A stretch of 21,101 nucleotides of DNA from a virus, in the IMG/VR virus record IMGVR_UViG_3300046750_000304, positions 1 to 21,101 of that record. The stretch is one strand, 5' to 3'. The notes beneath the pieces are model-generated. The model was not told the origin of the DNA. It did not search any database and saw only the letters and a list, made by a program, of their open reading frames with translations. Of the stretch, positions 5,790 to 13,591 are shown one piece after another. The first letter of the stretch is position 1; the number at the start of each line of letters is the position of its first letter. A program made the translations under genes and the position numbers.

Positions 5790-8228
5790 ATGGCGGATAG
5801 TAAATTAAGAGTACAACTAATTGGCGATGCATCACGATTAACTGGTACGCTAAATAAAGCGAGTGCAAGGTTAAAATCATTTGGTAAAAACGTATCAGCT
5901 GTTGGAGCTAAAATGCAAAGATTTGCATTACCAATGGCATTAGCTGGTGGTGCGGCTATAAAAATGGGTGCTGACTTTGATAAGTCATTAACTAAAATAA
6001 AATCTTTGGTTGGGGTTGCTGGTGATGAGGTTGATAAGATGGGTAAAAAAGCCAGACAAATGGCTATTGAAACTGGACAATCTAGTACTGATGCGGCCAA
6101 TGCTTTATTTTTTATTACATCAGCTGGTTTAAAAGGTAGCGATGCAATGGATGTTTTAAATGCATCCTTAAAAGCTAGTGCGGTTGGTTTAGGCGATGTT
6201 ACCCAGGTAGCTGATGCGGCAACCTCAGCGATGAACGCTTATGGCTCAGATACCTTAAGTGCAACTGATGCAACCGATGTTTTGGTAGCGGCTGTTAGAG
6301 AGGGTAAATTATCTAGTGAGGAATTATCAAGCTCTATTGGCCAAGTGATACCTATTGCATCCAATATGGGGGTCACATTTAATGAGGTTGGTGCAACTAT
6401 GGCGGCAATGTCAAGAACTGGTACAAATGCGGCAACAGCATCAATGCAGTTAAAAAACATATTGATGTCTATTAATAAACCAACAAAAGAGGCGGCTGAT
6501 ACATTGGCAGAAATGGGTTTATCATCAGCATCTTTAAAACAAAAAATAGAAGATGATGGTTTATTATCTGTTTTAGAATTATTAAAAACAGAATTTGGCA
6601 AAAACTCAGATGCTCAAGCAAAGGTGTTTGGAAGCACAAGAGCATTAATGGGTGTTATGGATTTACTTGGTAAAGGTATTGGTTCAACAAGAGAAATATT
6701 TGGCAAACTAAATAATGTACAAGGTGATACACAAAAAGCATTTGATAAAACATCTGATAGTGCAAGTTTTAAATTAACAAAAGCATTAAATACAGCTAAG
6801 GAATCATTTGCTGAAATGGGTTCTGTTTTACTAACTACATTATTGCCATTAATACAAGATATTACTGGACTTATTACAAGATTATTTAAAGCGTTTAATA
6901 ACTTAGACCCAGGGATGCAAAAATTTATTTCAGCCGCTGGTGTTTTAGCTCTTGCCTTACCTACAATTATTGGTTTATTTGGAACATTACTATCAGCCAT
7001 TGGTGCATTATTATCGCCAATTGGATTAGTTGTATTGGCAATTGCTGGTATTGGTACTGCAATTTATCAAAACTGGGAAACTGTTGGACCAGTATTAGTT
7101 AAATTATACAACAAATTTGTTGATTTATATAATGGGTCCGAACTTGTTAGGGGTGTTATTGCGGCATTAGAGTTTGCATTTACTGCGGCATTTATTAGAA
7201 TGAAAGAGGGTGTCTCTCAATTAGTAAATGGTTTAGAAACTGTTTGGGCGGCTGTTGAAGCATTTGCGAATGATGAGAGTGTTATGGATGCATTAAAACA
7301 AGGTTTTGAAAAAGGCAAAGAAATTTCAAAAAAAGCTGGTGAGGATATTGCCGATGCATTTAATAAAGGAATGGCAACTGTAATAAATGGTGAGTTGGAA
7401 CATAAAACATTTGATGGTGTTACAAATGCAATGAAAAATGTAGCTAGTAAAACTAAAAACTTTGTTACTGGATTATTAAGCGGTAATAATTTTGGTGGTG
7501 CCGCTGGTGGTGATGGTGATGATGGTAATAAAATAAAATCAGTAAATGCAATAACAACTAAAGGGTCAACATTTGACCCAGTTACACAAATGGCTCAAGG
7601 TGCTAAAGAAGGTAATGTTTTATTACAAACTGAATTGACAAAATCAAATGCAATATTACAAGCTGATTTGGATAAGCGTAAAGAAAAAATGGAAAGGTTT
7701 AAGCAGTTAGGCCAACAAATGGGTCAAGAGGTTGAAGGTGCATTTGCTAGTATGGGTTCATCAATAGCTGAATCATTAGGAGCTGGTGAAAGTGCATTAG
7801 GTACTTTTGCTGGTGTTTTAATACAGACAGCAATGACATCCATAGGTGCCTCATTAGCTGGTACGATGGGTTCTGGTATGGAATCGGCTGGGCAAACTGC
7901 AAAAGGTTTTGGCCCATTAGCGGCATTTGTTTTACCAGCATTATTAGCTGGTGCGGCTGTTGCTGTAAAAGGTGCGTTTAGTAAAGTTGAAAAACCAAAG
8001 AAATTTGCCGCTGGTGGTATTGTATCAACTCCAACAATGGGATTAATGGGTGAATATCCTGGAGCTAGAAGTAACCCAGAGGTTATTGCACCATTAGATA
8101 AATTGAAGGGTATGATAGGGGATAGGAATAATCAACAAGTACAAGTTGGCGGTTCATTTACTTTAAAAGGTCAGGATTTAATAGTGGCATTACAAAGAGC
8201 AAACAAACAACGAAACAGAGTTATATAA
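5790..8228 (+). CDS. Tail tape measure protein
   Basis: An 812-aa protein, the longest complete gene in the tail module, placed directly after the chaperone pair. It sets tail length and is ejected with the DNA. Residues ~60-350 match the TP901-type tape measure core: DFDKSLTKI, then AIETGQSSTDAANALFF, repeated Ala/Ser-rich helices, and LGLSS-like turns. A long hydrophobic stretch (~378-425) could form transmembrane helices, and a second Ala/Gly-rich hydrophobic segment lies at ~687-730. Near the C-terminus FAAGGIVSTPTMGLMGE ... PEVIAPL is the characteristic tape-measure tail motif. At about 0.15 nm per residue the length would predict a tail near 120 nm. The TAA stop overlaps the next ATG (TAATG), so hub synthesis is coupled. 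No lysozyme or peptidase domain is visible. Confidence 0.93.
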   Translation: MADSKLRVQLIGDASRLTGTLNKASARLKSFGKNVSAVGAKMQRFALPMALAGGAAIKMGADFDKSLTKIKSLVGVAGDEVDKMGKKARQMAIETGQSSTDAANALFFITSAGLKGSDAMDVLNASLKASAVGLGDVTQVADAATSAMNAYGSDTLSATDATDVLVAAVREGKLSSEELSSSIGQVIPIASNMGVTFNEVGATMAAMSRTGTNAATASMQLKNILMSINKPTKEAADTLAEMGLSSASLKQKIEDDGLLSVLELLKTEFGKNSDAQAKVFGSTRALMGVMDLLGKGIGSTREIFGKLNNVQGDTQKAFDKTSDSASFKLTKALNTAKESFAEMGSVLLTTLLPLIQDITGLITRLFKAFNNLDPGMQKFISAAGVLALALPTIIGLFGTLLSAIGALLSPIGLVVLAIAGIGTAIYQNWETVGPVLVKLYNKFVDLYNGSELVRGVIAALEFAFTAAFIRMKEGVSQLVNGLETVWAAVEAFANDESVMDALKQGFEKGKEISKKAGEDIADAFNKGMATVINGELEHKTFDGVTNAMKNVASKTKNFVTGLLSGNNFGGAAGGDGDDGNKIKSVNAITTKGSTFDPVTQMAQGAKEGNVLLQTELTKSNAILQADLDKRKEKMERFKQLGQQMGQEVEGAFASMGSSIAESLGAGESALGTFAGVLIQTAMTSIGASLAGTMGSGMESAGQTAKGFGPLAAFVLPALLAGAAVAVKGAFSKVEKPKKFAAGGIVSTPTMGLMGEYPGARSNPEVIAPLDKLKGMIGDRNNQQVQVGGSFTLKGQDLIVALQRANKQRNRVI

Positions 8229-10228
8229 TGGCATATGGTGTAAAATACAGATTGGAGTTTTCTGATGATGCGGAAAATGGCAAAAAAATAGAAATATTAA
8301 AAAAAAATTATTCTGGTTCTGTTTTACCAATAGTGGGTCAAGCTGACCCATGTGTTATTAGCTGGGAAGGTGATGATAATTTTTATTCGCCAATAAAAGG
8401 TTCACAATGTACTTTAAATTTATTTGTAACTGATACAGTTAGTTATGATAATTTTTATGAATTTGATGAGAGAGAATATCAAGTAAAAATTTCATATAAA
8501 GATAGTAGTAATAATTATCAAACATATTGGATAGGTTGGTTGGTAGTTGACCAATTTAGAGAGGCAATTACAACAAAACCATTTCCAATAACACTAACAG
8601 CATTTGATGGGTTGGGTACATTAGATGCCTACACAATGTATATAGATGATACAAGTGTTAGCCAGGTCAATGCTAGAACCTATATCACACAAACATTAAA
8701 TAATTTAGATTTAGAACTTGATATTTATGTAAGCCAAGATATATTTATTAGGAATCCTGGTAATACTGTATATTCATTATATGATGTTATGAATATAACA
8801 CCTTATGCATTACTTAAGGATAAATATGATGTTAATAATGCAAAACATATATTAGAACAAGTTTTAAAAATATCAAATGCTAGGATTTTTCAAGCGTTTG
8901 GTAGTTGGTATATAATTAATAATTCAAGCTATTCGGCACAAAGTGTAAAAGATGCTAGTGCATCAACAGCTCAAGGTGGTACAATACCAACTAATATTAG
9001 GGCATCAGAATCTAGTAATTTAATTAATAATGGTACTGAGGCAATAAAATTTATTAAATATAATTATCAAGGTACATATCAATCAACATCAACAGTTAAT
9101 ATGTTAAAGCAGATACCTAGTCAATTGTTGCCAATAGAAAACACATTAGTCAAAGAATTTTTAAGGCCATTAAATAGATTTAATATTACACATGAAACCT
9201 CACAATATTTAGAAACTAATACTTTTACAAATTCTGGTTTTGAGCATGGTTTAGCAACTTGGACCACTTATACAAGTACTGGTACAACATCGCCTGGTGC
9301 ATTATCAAGTGATTTTACAAAACAAGGTTTAAATAGTTTTAAAAATACACAAACACAAACATCTGAAACTGGCACTAGAAAAACATTAACTAAAACAGCT
9401 GATGTTTATAACTCAGCACATTTAGGCCATAAATTAAATGTTAATGCCTATTTTGACACTAATAGTGGTTATGGTAATGTAAGCTTTAGATTTAGTGTAA
9501 AAGTAGTGGAACAAGGGCCAGGAGCAACACAAACTAAATATTGGAATAATAGTTCTGAATCTTGGCAAAATAGTAGTGTTGTAAATATACAAGATATTGA
9601 TTCTGTAAATGCATGGGATGAGTTTACTTATGATTTTGGTACGTTTCCAATAACTGGTTTATTGACATTAGATTTATATGAACCTTATGTACAAAATTCT
9701 GGTGGTTTAAATGCTATATATTATGATAATATTGAGCTTTTATTTGACCGCAAAGAGGGTACAAAAAGAACAAATTTTTATGCTAGTATAGATGGTTTTG
9801 CTTATGAAAGGGTTAGAACAACTGGCTCAAATTTAACTGGTGAGCTAGATTTAAGTGATTTACAATTGTCATCAAATAATTATACAAATTGTGGTTTATC
9901 AGCAACTAGCTGTATTAGACCAAGGGATGATAATGCTAGTTTTGTAAAGTCATTAGAACAAATTGTAACACAACAAGTAATAAATGATTATAGAACTAAC
10001 CTTGTTAGATATGAGGGTAAATTATATAATTTAAATAATGACCCTATTGGTTTAAATAATAAGGTGTGGATTAACTTTGGCAATCCAGCTAGTGGCAATT
10101 TAAGAGAGGATGTAAGTTGTTATATTGATGGCATGACTTATAGTGTTAAGAAAAATGCCTATGAGGTTATTATGCACATACCAAATCAAAATGATGACCA
10201 AAGCAGTACATTTAAAGCAACATTTTAA
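8228..10228 (+). CDS. Tail hub/baseplate protein with carbohydrate-binding-like insertion
   Basis: A 666-aa protein translationally coupled to the tape measure gene, in the position of distal tail and tail-hub proteins. The N-terminal ~150 residues (YRLEFSDDAENGKKIEIL, then GSQCTLNLFV, YWIGWLVVDQ, FPITLTAFDGLGTLD) match a tail-protein type widespread in Bacteroidota phages. The segment RIFQAFGSWYIIN (~219-231) is also typical. Residues ~330-508 form an apparent extra beta-sandwich beginning N-S-G-F-E-H-G-L-A-T-W and ending IYYDNIELLF, the layout of CBM4/9-like carbohydrate-binding modules. The C-terminal part resumes hub-like sequence (YEGKLYNLNNDPIG ... CYIDGMTYSVKKNAYEV). Role as adsorption hub is inferred from family and position. 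A strong terminator follows, ending the tail module. Confidence 0.75.
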   Translation: MAYGVKYRLEFSDDAENGKKIEILKKNYSGSVLPIVGQADPCVISWEGDDNFYSPIKGSQCTLNLFVTDTVSYDNFYEFDEREYQVKISYKDSSNNYQTYWIGWLVVDQFREAITTKPFPITLTAFDGLGTLDAYTMYIDDTSVSQVNARTYITQTLNNLDLELDIYVSQDIFIRNPGNTVYSLYDVMNITPYALLKDKYDVNNAKHILEQVLKISNARIFQAFGSWYIINNSSYSAQSVKDASASTAQGGTIPTNIRASESSNLINNGTEAIKFIKYNYQGTYQSTSTVNMLKQIPSQLLPIENTLVKEFLRPLNRFNITHETSQYLETNTFTNSGFEHGLATWTTYTSTGTTSPGALSSDFTKQGLNSFKNTQTQTSETGTRKTLTKTADVYNSAHLGHKLNVNAYFDTNSGYGNVSFRFSVKVVEQGPGATQTKYWNNSSESWQNSSVVNIQDIDSVNAWDEFTYDFGTFPITGLLTLDLYEPYVQNSGGLNAIYYDNIELLFDRKEGTKRTNFYASIDGFAYERVRTTGSNLTGELDLSDLQLSSNNYTNCGLSATSCIRPRDDNASFVKSLEQIVTQQVINDYRTNLVRYEGKLYNLNNDPIGLNNKVWINFGNPASGNLREDVSCYIDGMTYSVKKNAYEVIMHIPNQNDDQSSTFKATF

Positions 10229-10254
10229 ACTTTTTTCTTTTCCTTGTTTGCTGG

Positions 10255-10294
10255 GAAAACCCTCTGAGTTCTTATATTTAGGGGGTTTTCTTTT
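10255..10294 (+). terminator. Strong intrinsic terminator closing the tail module
   Basis: GAAAACCCTC (10255-10264) pairs with GGGGGTTTTC (10281-10290), giving 10 bp with one U-G pair around a 16-base loop, followed by TTTT. It separates the late tail genes from the DNA metabolism genes. Confidence 0.8.
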
Positions 10295-10363
10295 ATAAAA
10301 TAATTTAAAATAATTCTTTTATTTACAAATTTTTTTTTATTTTTACAAGCTAAATAATTATAT
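10295..10363 (+). promoter_or_regulatory. A/T-rich leader of the replication module with a 7-base direct repeat
   Basis: A ~69-base, almost purely A/T region before the HTH gene. TTTACAA occurs at 10322-10328 and again at 10342-10348, exactly 20 bases (about two helical turns) apart, a spacing that could serve a DNA-binding protein such as the HTH product encoded just downstream. No clear TAnnTTTG box is present, so early transcription may use a different promoter type. Speculative. Confidence 0.25.
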
Positions 10364-10564
10364 ATGGAATTTGAACTACATTTCAGAAATGAGCTTAAAA
10401 GATTAAAATTTAAGCGTTACCATGTGTGTGAAATATTAAATTGCACAATGCCAACATTAAAAACTAAAATAGAAAATCCTGAGCGATTGACTGTTGGCGA
10501 TATTACTAAATTAAACAACTCAGGATTTGAATTAAATAGAATAATTTATGAACTAAAAAATTAA
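10364..10564 (+). CDS. Small helix-turn-helix protein
   Basis: A 66-aa basic protein and the first gene of the replication module. The layout RYHVCEILNCTMPTLKTKIENP followed by ERLTVGDITKLNNSGFELNRII resembles a Cro/C1-type helix-turn-helix: helix 2 (HVCEILN), a tight turn, recognition helix (MPTLKTKIENP), then 'LTVGDITKL' as helix 4. Proteins of this size at the head of an early operon are commonly transcription regulators, or DNA-binding factors needed for early gene control. The target is unknown; the repeated TTTACAA element in its own leader is one candidate. It precedes the ERF gene by nine bases and is probably co-transcribed. Confidence 0.65.
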   Translation: MEFELHFRNELKRLKFKRYHVCEILNCTMPTLKTKIENPERLTVGDITKLNNSGFELNRIIYELKN

Positions 10565-10573
10565 TTAAACTTT

Positions 10574-11104
10574 ATGAAATCAATAAATCAAAAGCTGTTT
10601 GCTTTACAGCAAGAGATTGGAGCAATCTCGAAGGATGCAAAAAATCCTTTTTTTAAAAGCAGTTATTTCGACATCAATTCGCTAATTAATAATTTAAATC
10701 CACTTTTAAAAAAGCATAGTTTATTATTATTACAACCTATAATTAATAATGAGGTACATAGTGTTATACAAGATGTTGATTCCGATAATAGAATTTTATC
10801 TAGTATTAAATTACCAGAAATTAATGACCCACAAAAATTAGGGAGCTGTATAACTTATTTTAGGCGATACACATTACAATCATTATTAGGCCTTATGGCT
10901 GAGGATGATGATGGTAATTTAGCTAGTAATAAAAAGGTTGTAGTTAAAAAAGAGGATAACCGACCATGGTTAGATATTAACCAAAAAAAAGCTGTATTAA
11001 ATAATCAGCAAAGTAATGCAAAACAAGAGGCCCAAAGAATTTTAAATAAATATAGAATGAAAACTATTTGGGCAACAGAAATTAAAAATCAATTTAAACT
11101 TTAA
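10574..11104 (+). CDS. erf: ERF-family single-strand annealing recombination protein
   Basis: A 176-aa protein with the ERF superfamily pattern. The N-terminal region contains AISKDAKNPFFKSSYFDI (residues ~17-34), and the diagnostic motif DPQKLGSCITYFRRYTLQSL ... AEDDDGN lies at ~85-115. ERF proteins anneal complementary single strands and act in phage recombination, genome circularisation and repair. The C-terminal ~60 residues are a separate Lys/Gln-rich domain starting with NRPWLDINQKKA, possibly a protein or DNA contact region. Neighbours support the role: a DUF3127-like SSB follows, and a RecE-like exonuclease lies ~0.9 kb downstream, the usual partners of an annealing protein. Cys-92 replaces the Ala more usual at that place, probably neutral. 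Confidence 0.87.
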   Translation: MKSINQKLFALQQEIGAISKDAKNPFFKSSYFDINSLINNLNPLLKKHSLLLLQPIINNEVHSVIQDVDSDNRILSSIKLPEINDPQKLGSCITYFRRYTLQSLLGLMAEDDDGNLASNKKVVVKKEDNRPWLDINQKKAVLNNQQSNAKQEAQRILNKYRMKTIWATEIKNQFKL

Positions 11105-11114
11105 AATAATAAAT

Positions 11115-11444
11115 ATGGAACTAAAAGGAAAAATTAAGTTAATAAATCCCACCAAAGAATATGGTGCAAAAGGATTTAAAAAAAGAGAGCTAGTGATTGA
11201 AACTGGTGATGATTACCCACAATTTATAACTATTGAATTTATACAAGATAAATGTGAGGTATTAAATAGCTACAATGTAGGCGATGTTGTTACTATTGGT
11301 ATTAACATACAAGGTAGAGAATGGGAAAACCCAGAAGGTGAAACTAAATATTTTAACTCAATACAAGGTTGGAAAATTAGTAAAGAGGGCGGTTCGGCAC
11401 CAGCTCCAGTAGTTGCAAATGAAAGCAACGATTTACCCTTTTAA
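11115..11444 (+). CDS. DUF3127-like single-stranded DNA-binding protein
   Basis: A 109-aa protein with an OB-fold-like strand order: MELKGKIKLI, KKRELVIETG, QFITIEFIQDKCEVL, VGDVVTIGINIQGREW, then a loop with NPEGETKYFNSIQGWKI. This matches DUF3127, a family found mostly in Bacteroidota and their phages. The C-terminus is an Ala/Pro/Val linker ending in the acidic-hydrophobic tip NESNDLPF. This tip is very like the DDIPF tail through which bacterial SSBs recruit partner proteins. I infer binding of single-stranded DNA during replication and recombination, working with the adjacent ERF protein. It starts 10 bases after the ERF gene with an A/T-only leader. Confidence 0.8.
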   Translation: MELKGKIKLINPTKEYGAKGFKKRELVIETGDDYPQFITIEFIQDKCEVLNSYNVGDVVTIGINIQGREWENPEGETKYFNSIQGWKISKEGGSAPAPVVANESNDLPF

Positions 11445-11454
11445 ATCTTAAGTT

Positions 11455-11667
11455 ATGGCATACGAAAACAAAACAGAAACCATTGAAGGTGAAACATTTA
11501 ATCATTTTAGAAATCAAACTAAAAAGATTTATGATGCAATACATTTTTTGGTCAAGTTTAATTATCAAGTCATTGACTTAGAAAATAAATGGATTAACAA
11601 ATCTAATATTGATGAGTTAGAACACCCTTTTAACAAATCTAATATTGATGAGTTAGAACACCCTTAA
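11455..11667 (+). CDS. Small protein of unknown function with duplicated C-terminus
   Basis: A 70-aa protein 10 bases downstream of the SSB-like gene. Residues 1-47 form a unique part (ETIEGETFNHFRNQTKKIYD, then a helical HFLVKFNYQVIDLENKW). The end consists of NKSNIDELEHP twice, joined by Phe. At DNA level this is a perfect 36-bp tandem duplication (11594-11665) that stops exactly at the TAA codon, so a recent slippage event has lengthened the protein by 12 residues without altering the frame. I do not recognise the family. It lies in an operon with recombination genes, and an intrinsic terminator follows. Confidence 0.65.
   Translation: MAYENKTETIEGETFNHFRNQTKKIYDAIHFLVKFNYQVIDLENKWINKSNIDELEHPFNKSNIDELEHP
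11594..11665 (+). repeat. Perfect 36-bp tandem duplication
   Basis: Copy 1 is 11594-11629 and copy 2 is 11630-11665, identical base for base, in frame, ending at the stop codon of the small gene. Two copies only and no spacer, so it is not a CRISPR array. Perfect identity implies a recent event or ongoing slippage. Confidence 0.95.
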
Positions 11668-11694
11668 TTAATATAAAAGCAAACAAAGGGAACG

Positions 11695-11725
11695 AAGGGC
11701 GTAATTAATTTTATGCCCTTTTTTT
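11695..11725 (+). terminator. Intrinsic terminator in the replication region
   Basis: AAGGGCGTAA (11695-11704) pairs with TTATGCCCTT (11711-11720), 10 bp with one G-U pair and a 6-base loop, running into seven consecutive T bases. It divides the ERF/SSB operon from the exonuclease operon. The next ~63 bases to the ATG at 11789 are nearly all A/T with no clear promoter box. Confidence 0.85.
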
Positions 11726-11788
11726 ATTTTTAATTTTTATTTATGCAAATTTTTTTTTAAATTTAAAATCAACTTTAAAATTTATTAT

Positions 11789-11992
11789 ATGAAAGTAACT
11801 AAAGTAACTAAAGTTTATCGCCCTATGCGAAAGGTCGGTAATTTATTAAAAGACATTTTTAGGCCAAAAGAATCAAAACATTTTTGGGTGAGAATATGTG
11901 AAATTGCCGAATCAAAAAAAGATAAAAAAGAGCAAATAAAAAAAATAAAGGAATTTTTAGAAAACAGAATAAAAGTATATGAAAATAGTTAA
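11789..11992 (+). CDS. Small basic protein of unknown function
   Basis: A 67-aa, strongly Lys/Arg-rich protein. The N-terminus repeats K-V-T (KVTKVTKVYRPMRKVG; encoded by two copies of AAAGTAACT), the middle contains LLKDIFRPKESKHFWVRICEI, and the C-terminal half is a Lys/Glu-rich helix. Charge suggests nucleic acid contact, but no family is recognised. Its last 14 bases overlap the start of the exonuclease gene, so the two are coupled and probably work in the same process. No close alternative in-frame ATG improves the start. First gene after a terminator. Confidence 0.6.
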   Translation: MKVTKVTKVYRPMRKVGNLLKDIFRPKESKHFWVRICEIAESKKDKKEQIKKIKEFLENRIKVYENS

Positions 11993-12734
11993 GGATAGCA
12001 ATGAGGTTTACCATTCGCATAAATCTATAAGTGCAAGTGGTTTAAAGGAAATTTGGAAAAAATCAGTATATCATTTTTTAAATAGAAAATTTAAAGAAAC
12101 TCCAGCAATGAAATTAGGGACTGCGGTTCATCAAATGTTGTTGGAGCCAGAGGATTTTGATGACATATATTATGTTATAGATAAAATTGATAAAAGGACC
12201 AAAGCTGGTAAAGAGGAATATAACAACCAAATTGAATTGGCAAAAAATAAAATAGTATTAGAATCTGATATGTTTTATATTATTAAAGAAATTGTAAAAT
12301 CATTTAATAAAAATAAATTAGCCAAACAATATACAAGAGGCGAAATGGAGCTATCACATTACACAAAATTCAATGGCATATATGTAAGGGTCCGACCAGA
12401 TTGTATAAATAAAATGGGCAATTATATAAGTGATGTTAAAACTTGCCAAGATAACTCACCAGAAGGATTTAAAAGGGATGTATATAAATGGGGTTACCAT
12501 TTACAAGCGGCATTTTATATGGATGTTTGTGGCATAGATAATTTTAAATTTATAGCTGTTACAACTACATATCCATATACTTGCGAAGTTTATACATTAG
12601 ATGAGGAAACTTTAAATTTTGGCCGCAATGCCTATAAACAAGCTATAAATAGTTGGAAAAATTATTTAGAAACTAACATACCGCCTAGCTATACATGGTA
12701 CAAATACGCTGAGGATGGCTCATTTTTATTATAA
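11979..12734 (+). CDS. RecE-like PD-(D/E)XK exonuclease
   Basis: A 251-aa protein of the PD-(D/E)XK superfamily, resembling the nuclease domain of RecE (exonuclease VIII) and related phage exonucleases. Seen in order: SISASGLKEIWK (~17-27), MKLGTAVHQMLLEP (~44-57; His-51), GEMELS (~121-126; acidic residue), VRVRPDCIN (Asp-141), ISDVKTC (Asp-152, Lys-154) and WGYHLQAAFYMD (Tyr-173, Gln-176). Together these give the RecB/RecE signature with all key residues in place. The expected role is 5'-3' resection of double-stranded ends to make the single strand that the ERF protein anneals. It overlaps the preceding small gene by 14 bases and is one base from the next. Confidence 0.85.
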   Translation: MKIVKDSNEVYHSHKSISASGLKEIWKKSVYHFLNRKFKETPAMKLGTAVHQMLLEPEDFDDIYYVIDKIDKRTKAGKEEYNNQIELAKNKIVLESDMFYIIKEIVKSFNKNKLAKQYTRGEMELSHYTKFNGIYVRVRPDCINKMGNYISDVKTCQDNSPEGFKRDVYKWGYHLQAAFYMDVCGIDNFKFIAVTTTYPYTCEVYTLDEETLNFGRNAYKQAINSWKNYLETNIPPSYTWYKYAEDGSFLL

Positions 12735-12735
12735 T

Positions 12736-13188
12736 ATGAAATTAGAATACTTTAAAGATATTGTTGAAAAACATACAGAATTAAAATTAAAAAATCCTAC
12801 AAGAAAATTTGAATATATTTTTGCCAGAGCGTGTTATTATTATTTATGTCGAAAATATACTAAATGTAGTTTCCAGCAAATAAGCAAAACATTAAATAAA
12901 AACCATGCTACTGTAATACATAGCTTAAAAGAATTACCCTATATTTTAAAGCATCATAAACATTTACAAACAATGTTTAATCAAATATTAAAAGAGGCCG
13001 ACAAAGATTATATTTTTGAATCTACAAAAATGAGTATTGATGATTTAGTTAAAGAGTATAATTTTCTATTGTTAAAAAATGGTGAGCTACAAAATAAGTT
13101 GGTAAATCAAGATAAAAAACTAAAATCAATAAGGTCTGAAAATAAAGAAATGAAACGAATTATTTACATCATGGCTGATACTGACTAA
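12736..13188 (+). CDS. DnaA domain IV-like DNA-binding protein with C-terminal coiled coil
   Basis: A 150-aa protein when started at the ATG at 12736, one base after the exonuclease stop. A start at 12715 (157 aa) is possible but would overlap by 20 bases and adds only MAHFYYN. Residues ~20-75 follow domain IV of DnaA: NPTRKFEYIFARACYYYLCR, then CSFQQISKTLNKNHATVIHS, where NHATVIHS corresponds to the DnaA signature 'DHTTVxHA' that reads the DnaA box. There is no AAA+ ATPase domain. The C-terminal third (~100-150) is a Leu/Lys/Glu-rich coiled coil, probably for oligomerisation. I infer an origin-binding or replication-regulating role, or competition with host DnaA. It sits in a replication operon, which supports this. 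Confidence 0.78.
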   Translation: MKLEYFKDIVEKHTELKLKNPTRKFEYIFARACYYYLCRKYTKCSFQQISKTLNKNHATVIHSLKELPYILKHHKHLQTMFNQILKEADKDYIFESTKMSIDDLVKEYNFLLLKNGELQNKLVNQDKKLKSIRSENKEMKRIIYIMADTD

Positions 13189-13196
13189 ATATTTTT

Positions 13197-13212
13197 TAAT
13201 TTTGTAAATAAA
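13197..13212 (+). promoter_or_regulatory. Candidate promoter before the VRR-NUC gene
   Basis: TAATTTTG at 13197-13204 fits TAnnTTTG, in a 28-base gap, 12 bases before the ATG at 13217. The following bases give TTTGTAAATAAA, a weak form of the 12-base promoter motif. No clear -33 element. Confidence 0.4.
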
Positions 13213-13216
13213 TTTT

Positions 13217-13591
13217 ATGTATAAAAACCCATATAGTAAATATTTAGGCAAAGAGGATATATTACAAAACCAGGTCATGAGATACATTGGTTTAAAATAT
13301 CCTAAAGCATTATTTACTCATGTAGCAAATGAAGGTAAACGAACAAAATTTGAACAATACAAAATGAAATATCTAGGCACTAAACCAGGCATACCAGATA
13401 TTATGATTTTTAATCCTAATAAGACAAAGAATGGTTTAGCGATTGAATTAAAAGCTGGGTATAACAAACCCACCGAAAACCAAAAAAAGTGGCTTAAAGA
13501 GCTTAACAATGAGAACTGGGTTGCTGTTTGGCATAATAATTTAGATGAATGTATTGAGACAATAGATAAATATTTTAACAATGGCATCTAA
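13217..13591 (+). CDS. VRR-NUC domain nuclease
   Basis: A 124-aa single-domain protein matching VRR-NUC, a PD-(D/E)XK branch found in phages and fused to the eukaryotic nuclease FAN1. Visible motifs: KEDILQNQVMRYI (Glu-13, Gln-17), ANEGKRT (38-43), PGIPDIMI (Asp-61), LAIELKAG (Glu-77, Lys-79) and TENQKKWL (Gln-89). All catalytic positions are intact. Stand-alone phage VRR-NUC proteins can act on branched DNA such as Holliday junctions, so this is a candidate junction resolvase for the replication and packaging cycle. That function is inferred. The end overlaps the next gene by 11 bases. Confidence 0.85.
   Translation: MYKNPYSKYLGKEDILQNQVMRYIGLKYPKALFTHVANEGKRTKFEQYKMKYLGTKPGIPDIMIFNPNKTKNGLAIELKAGYNKPTENQKKWLKELNNENWVAVWHNNLDECIETIDKYFNNGI

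Noticed and set aside
5786-7941. Several minus-strand open frames of 64-128 codons within the tape measure gene
   Set aside because: They are shadows of a well-supported coding region, have no leader or promoter, and their products look like low-complexity reverse reads of Ala/Gly-rich sequence. The other minus-strand frames (3783-3977, 11377-11568, 13318-13587, 16048-16335, 16558-16746, 18085-18330, 18500-18763) fail for the same reason.
11594-11665. CRISPR array
   Set aside because: Only two abutting identical units without spacers; it is a simple tandem duplication inside a gene.
11726-11788. Promoter in the A/T-rich gap before 11789
   Set aside because: No TAnnTTTG box or -33 TTTG can be placed at a sensible distance; the region is nearly pure A/T, so chance matches mean little.
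12715-12735. ATG at 12715 as the start of the DnaA-like gene
   Set aside because: It overlaps the exonuclease gene by 20 bases and adds only seven residues outside the domain; the ATG at 12736 sits one base after the stop. Not excluded experimentally.
12736-13188. Full-length DnaA initiator gene
   Set aside because: Only a domain IV-like part is present; no AAA+ motifs occur in the gene or nearby.
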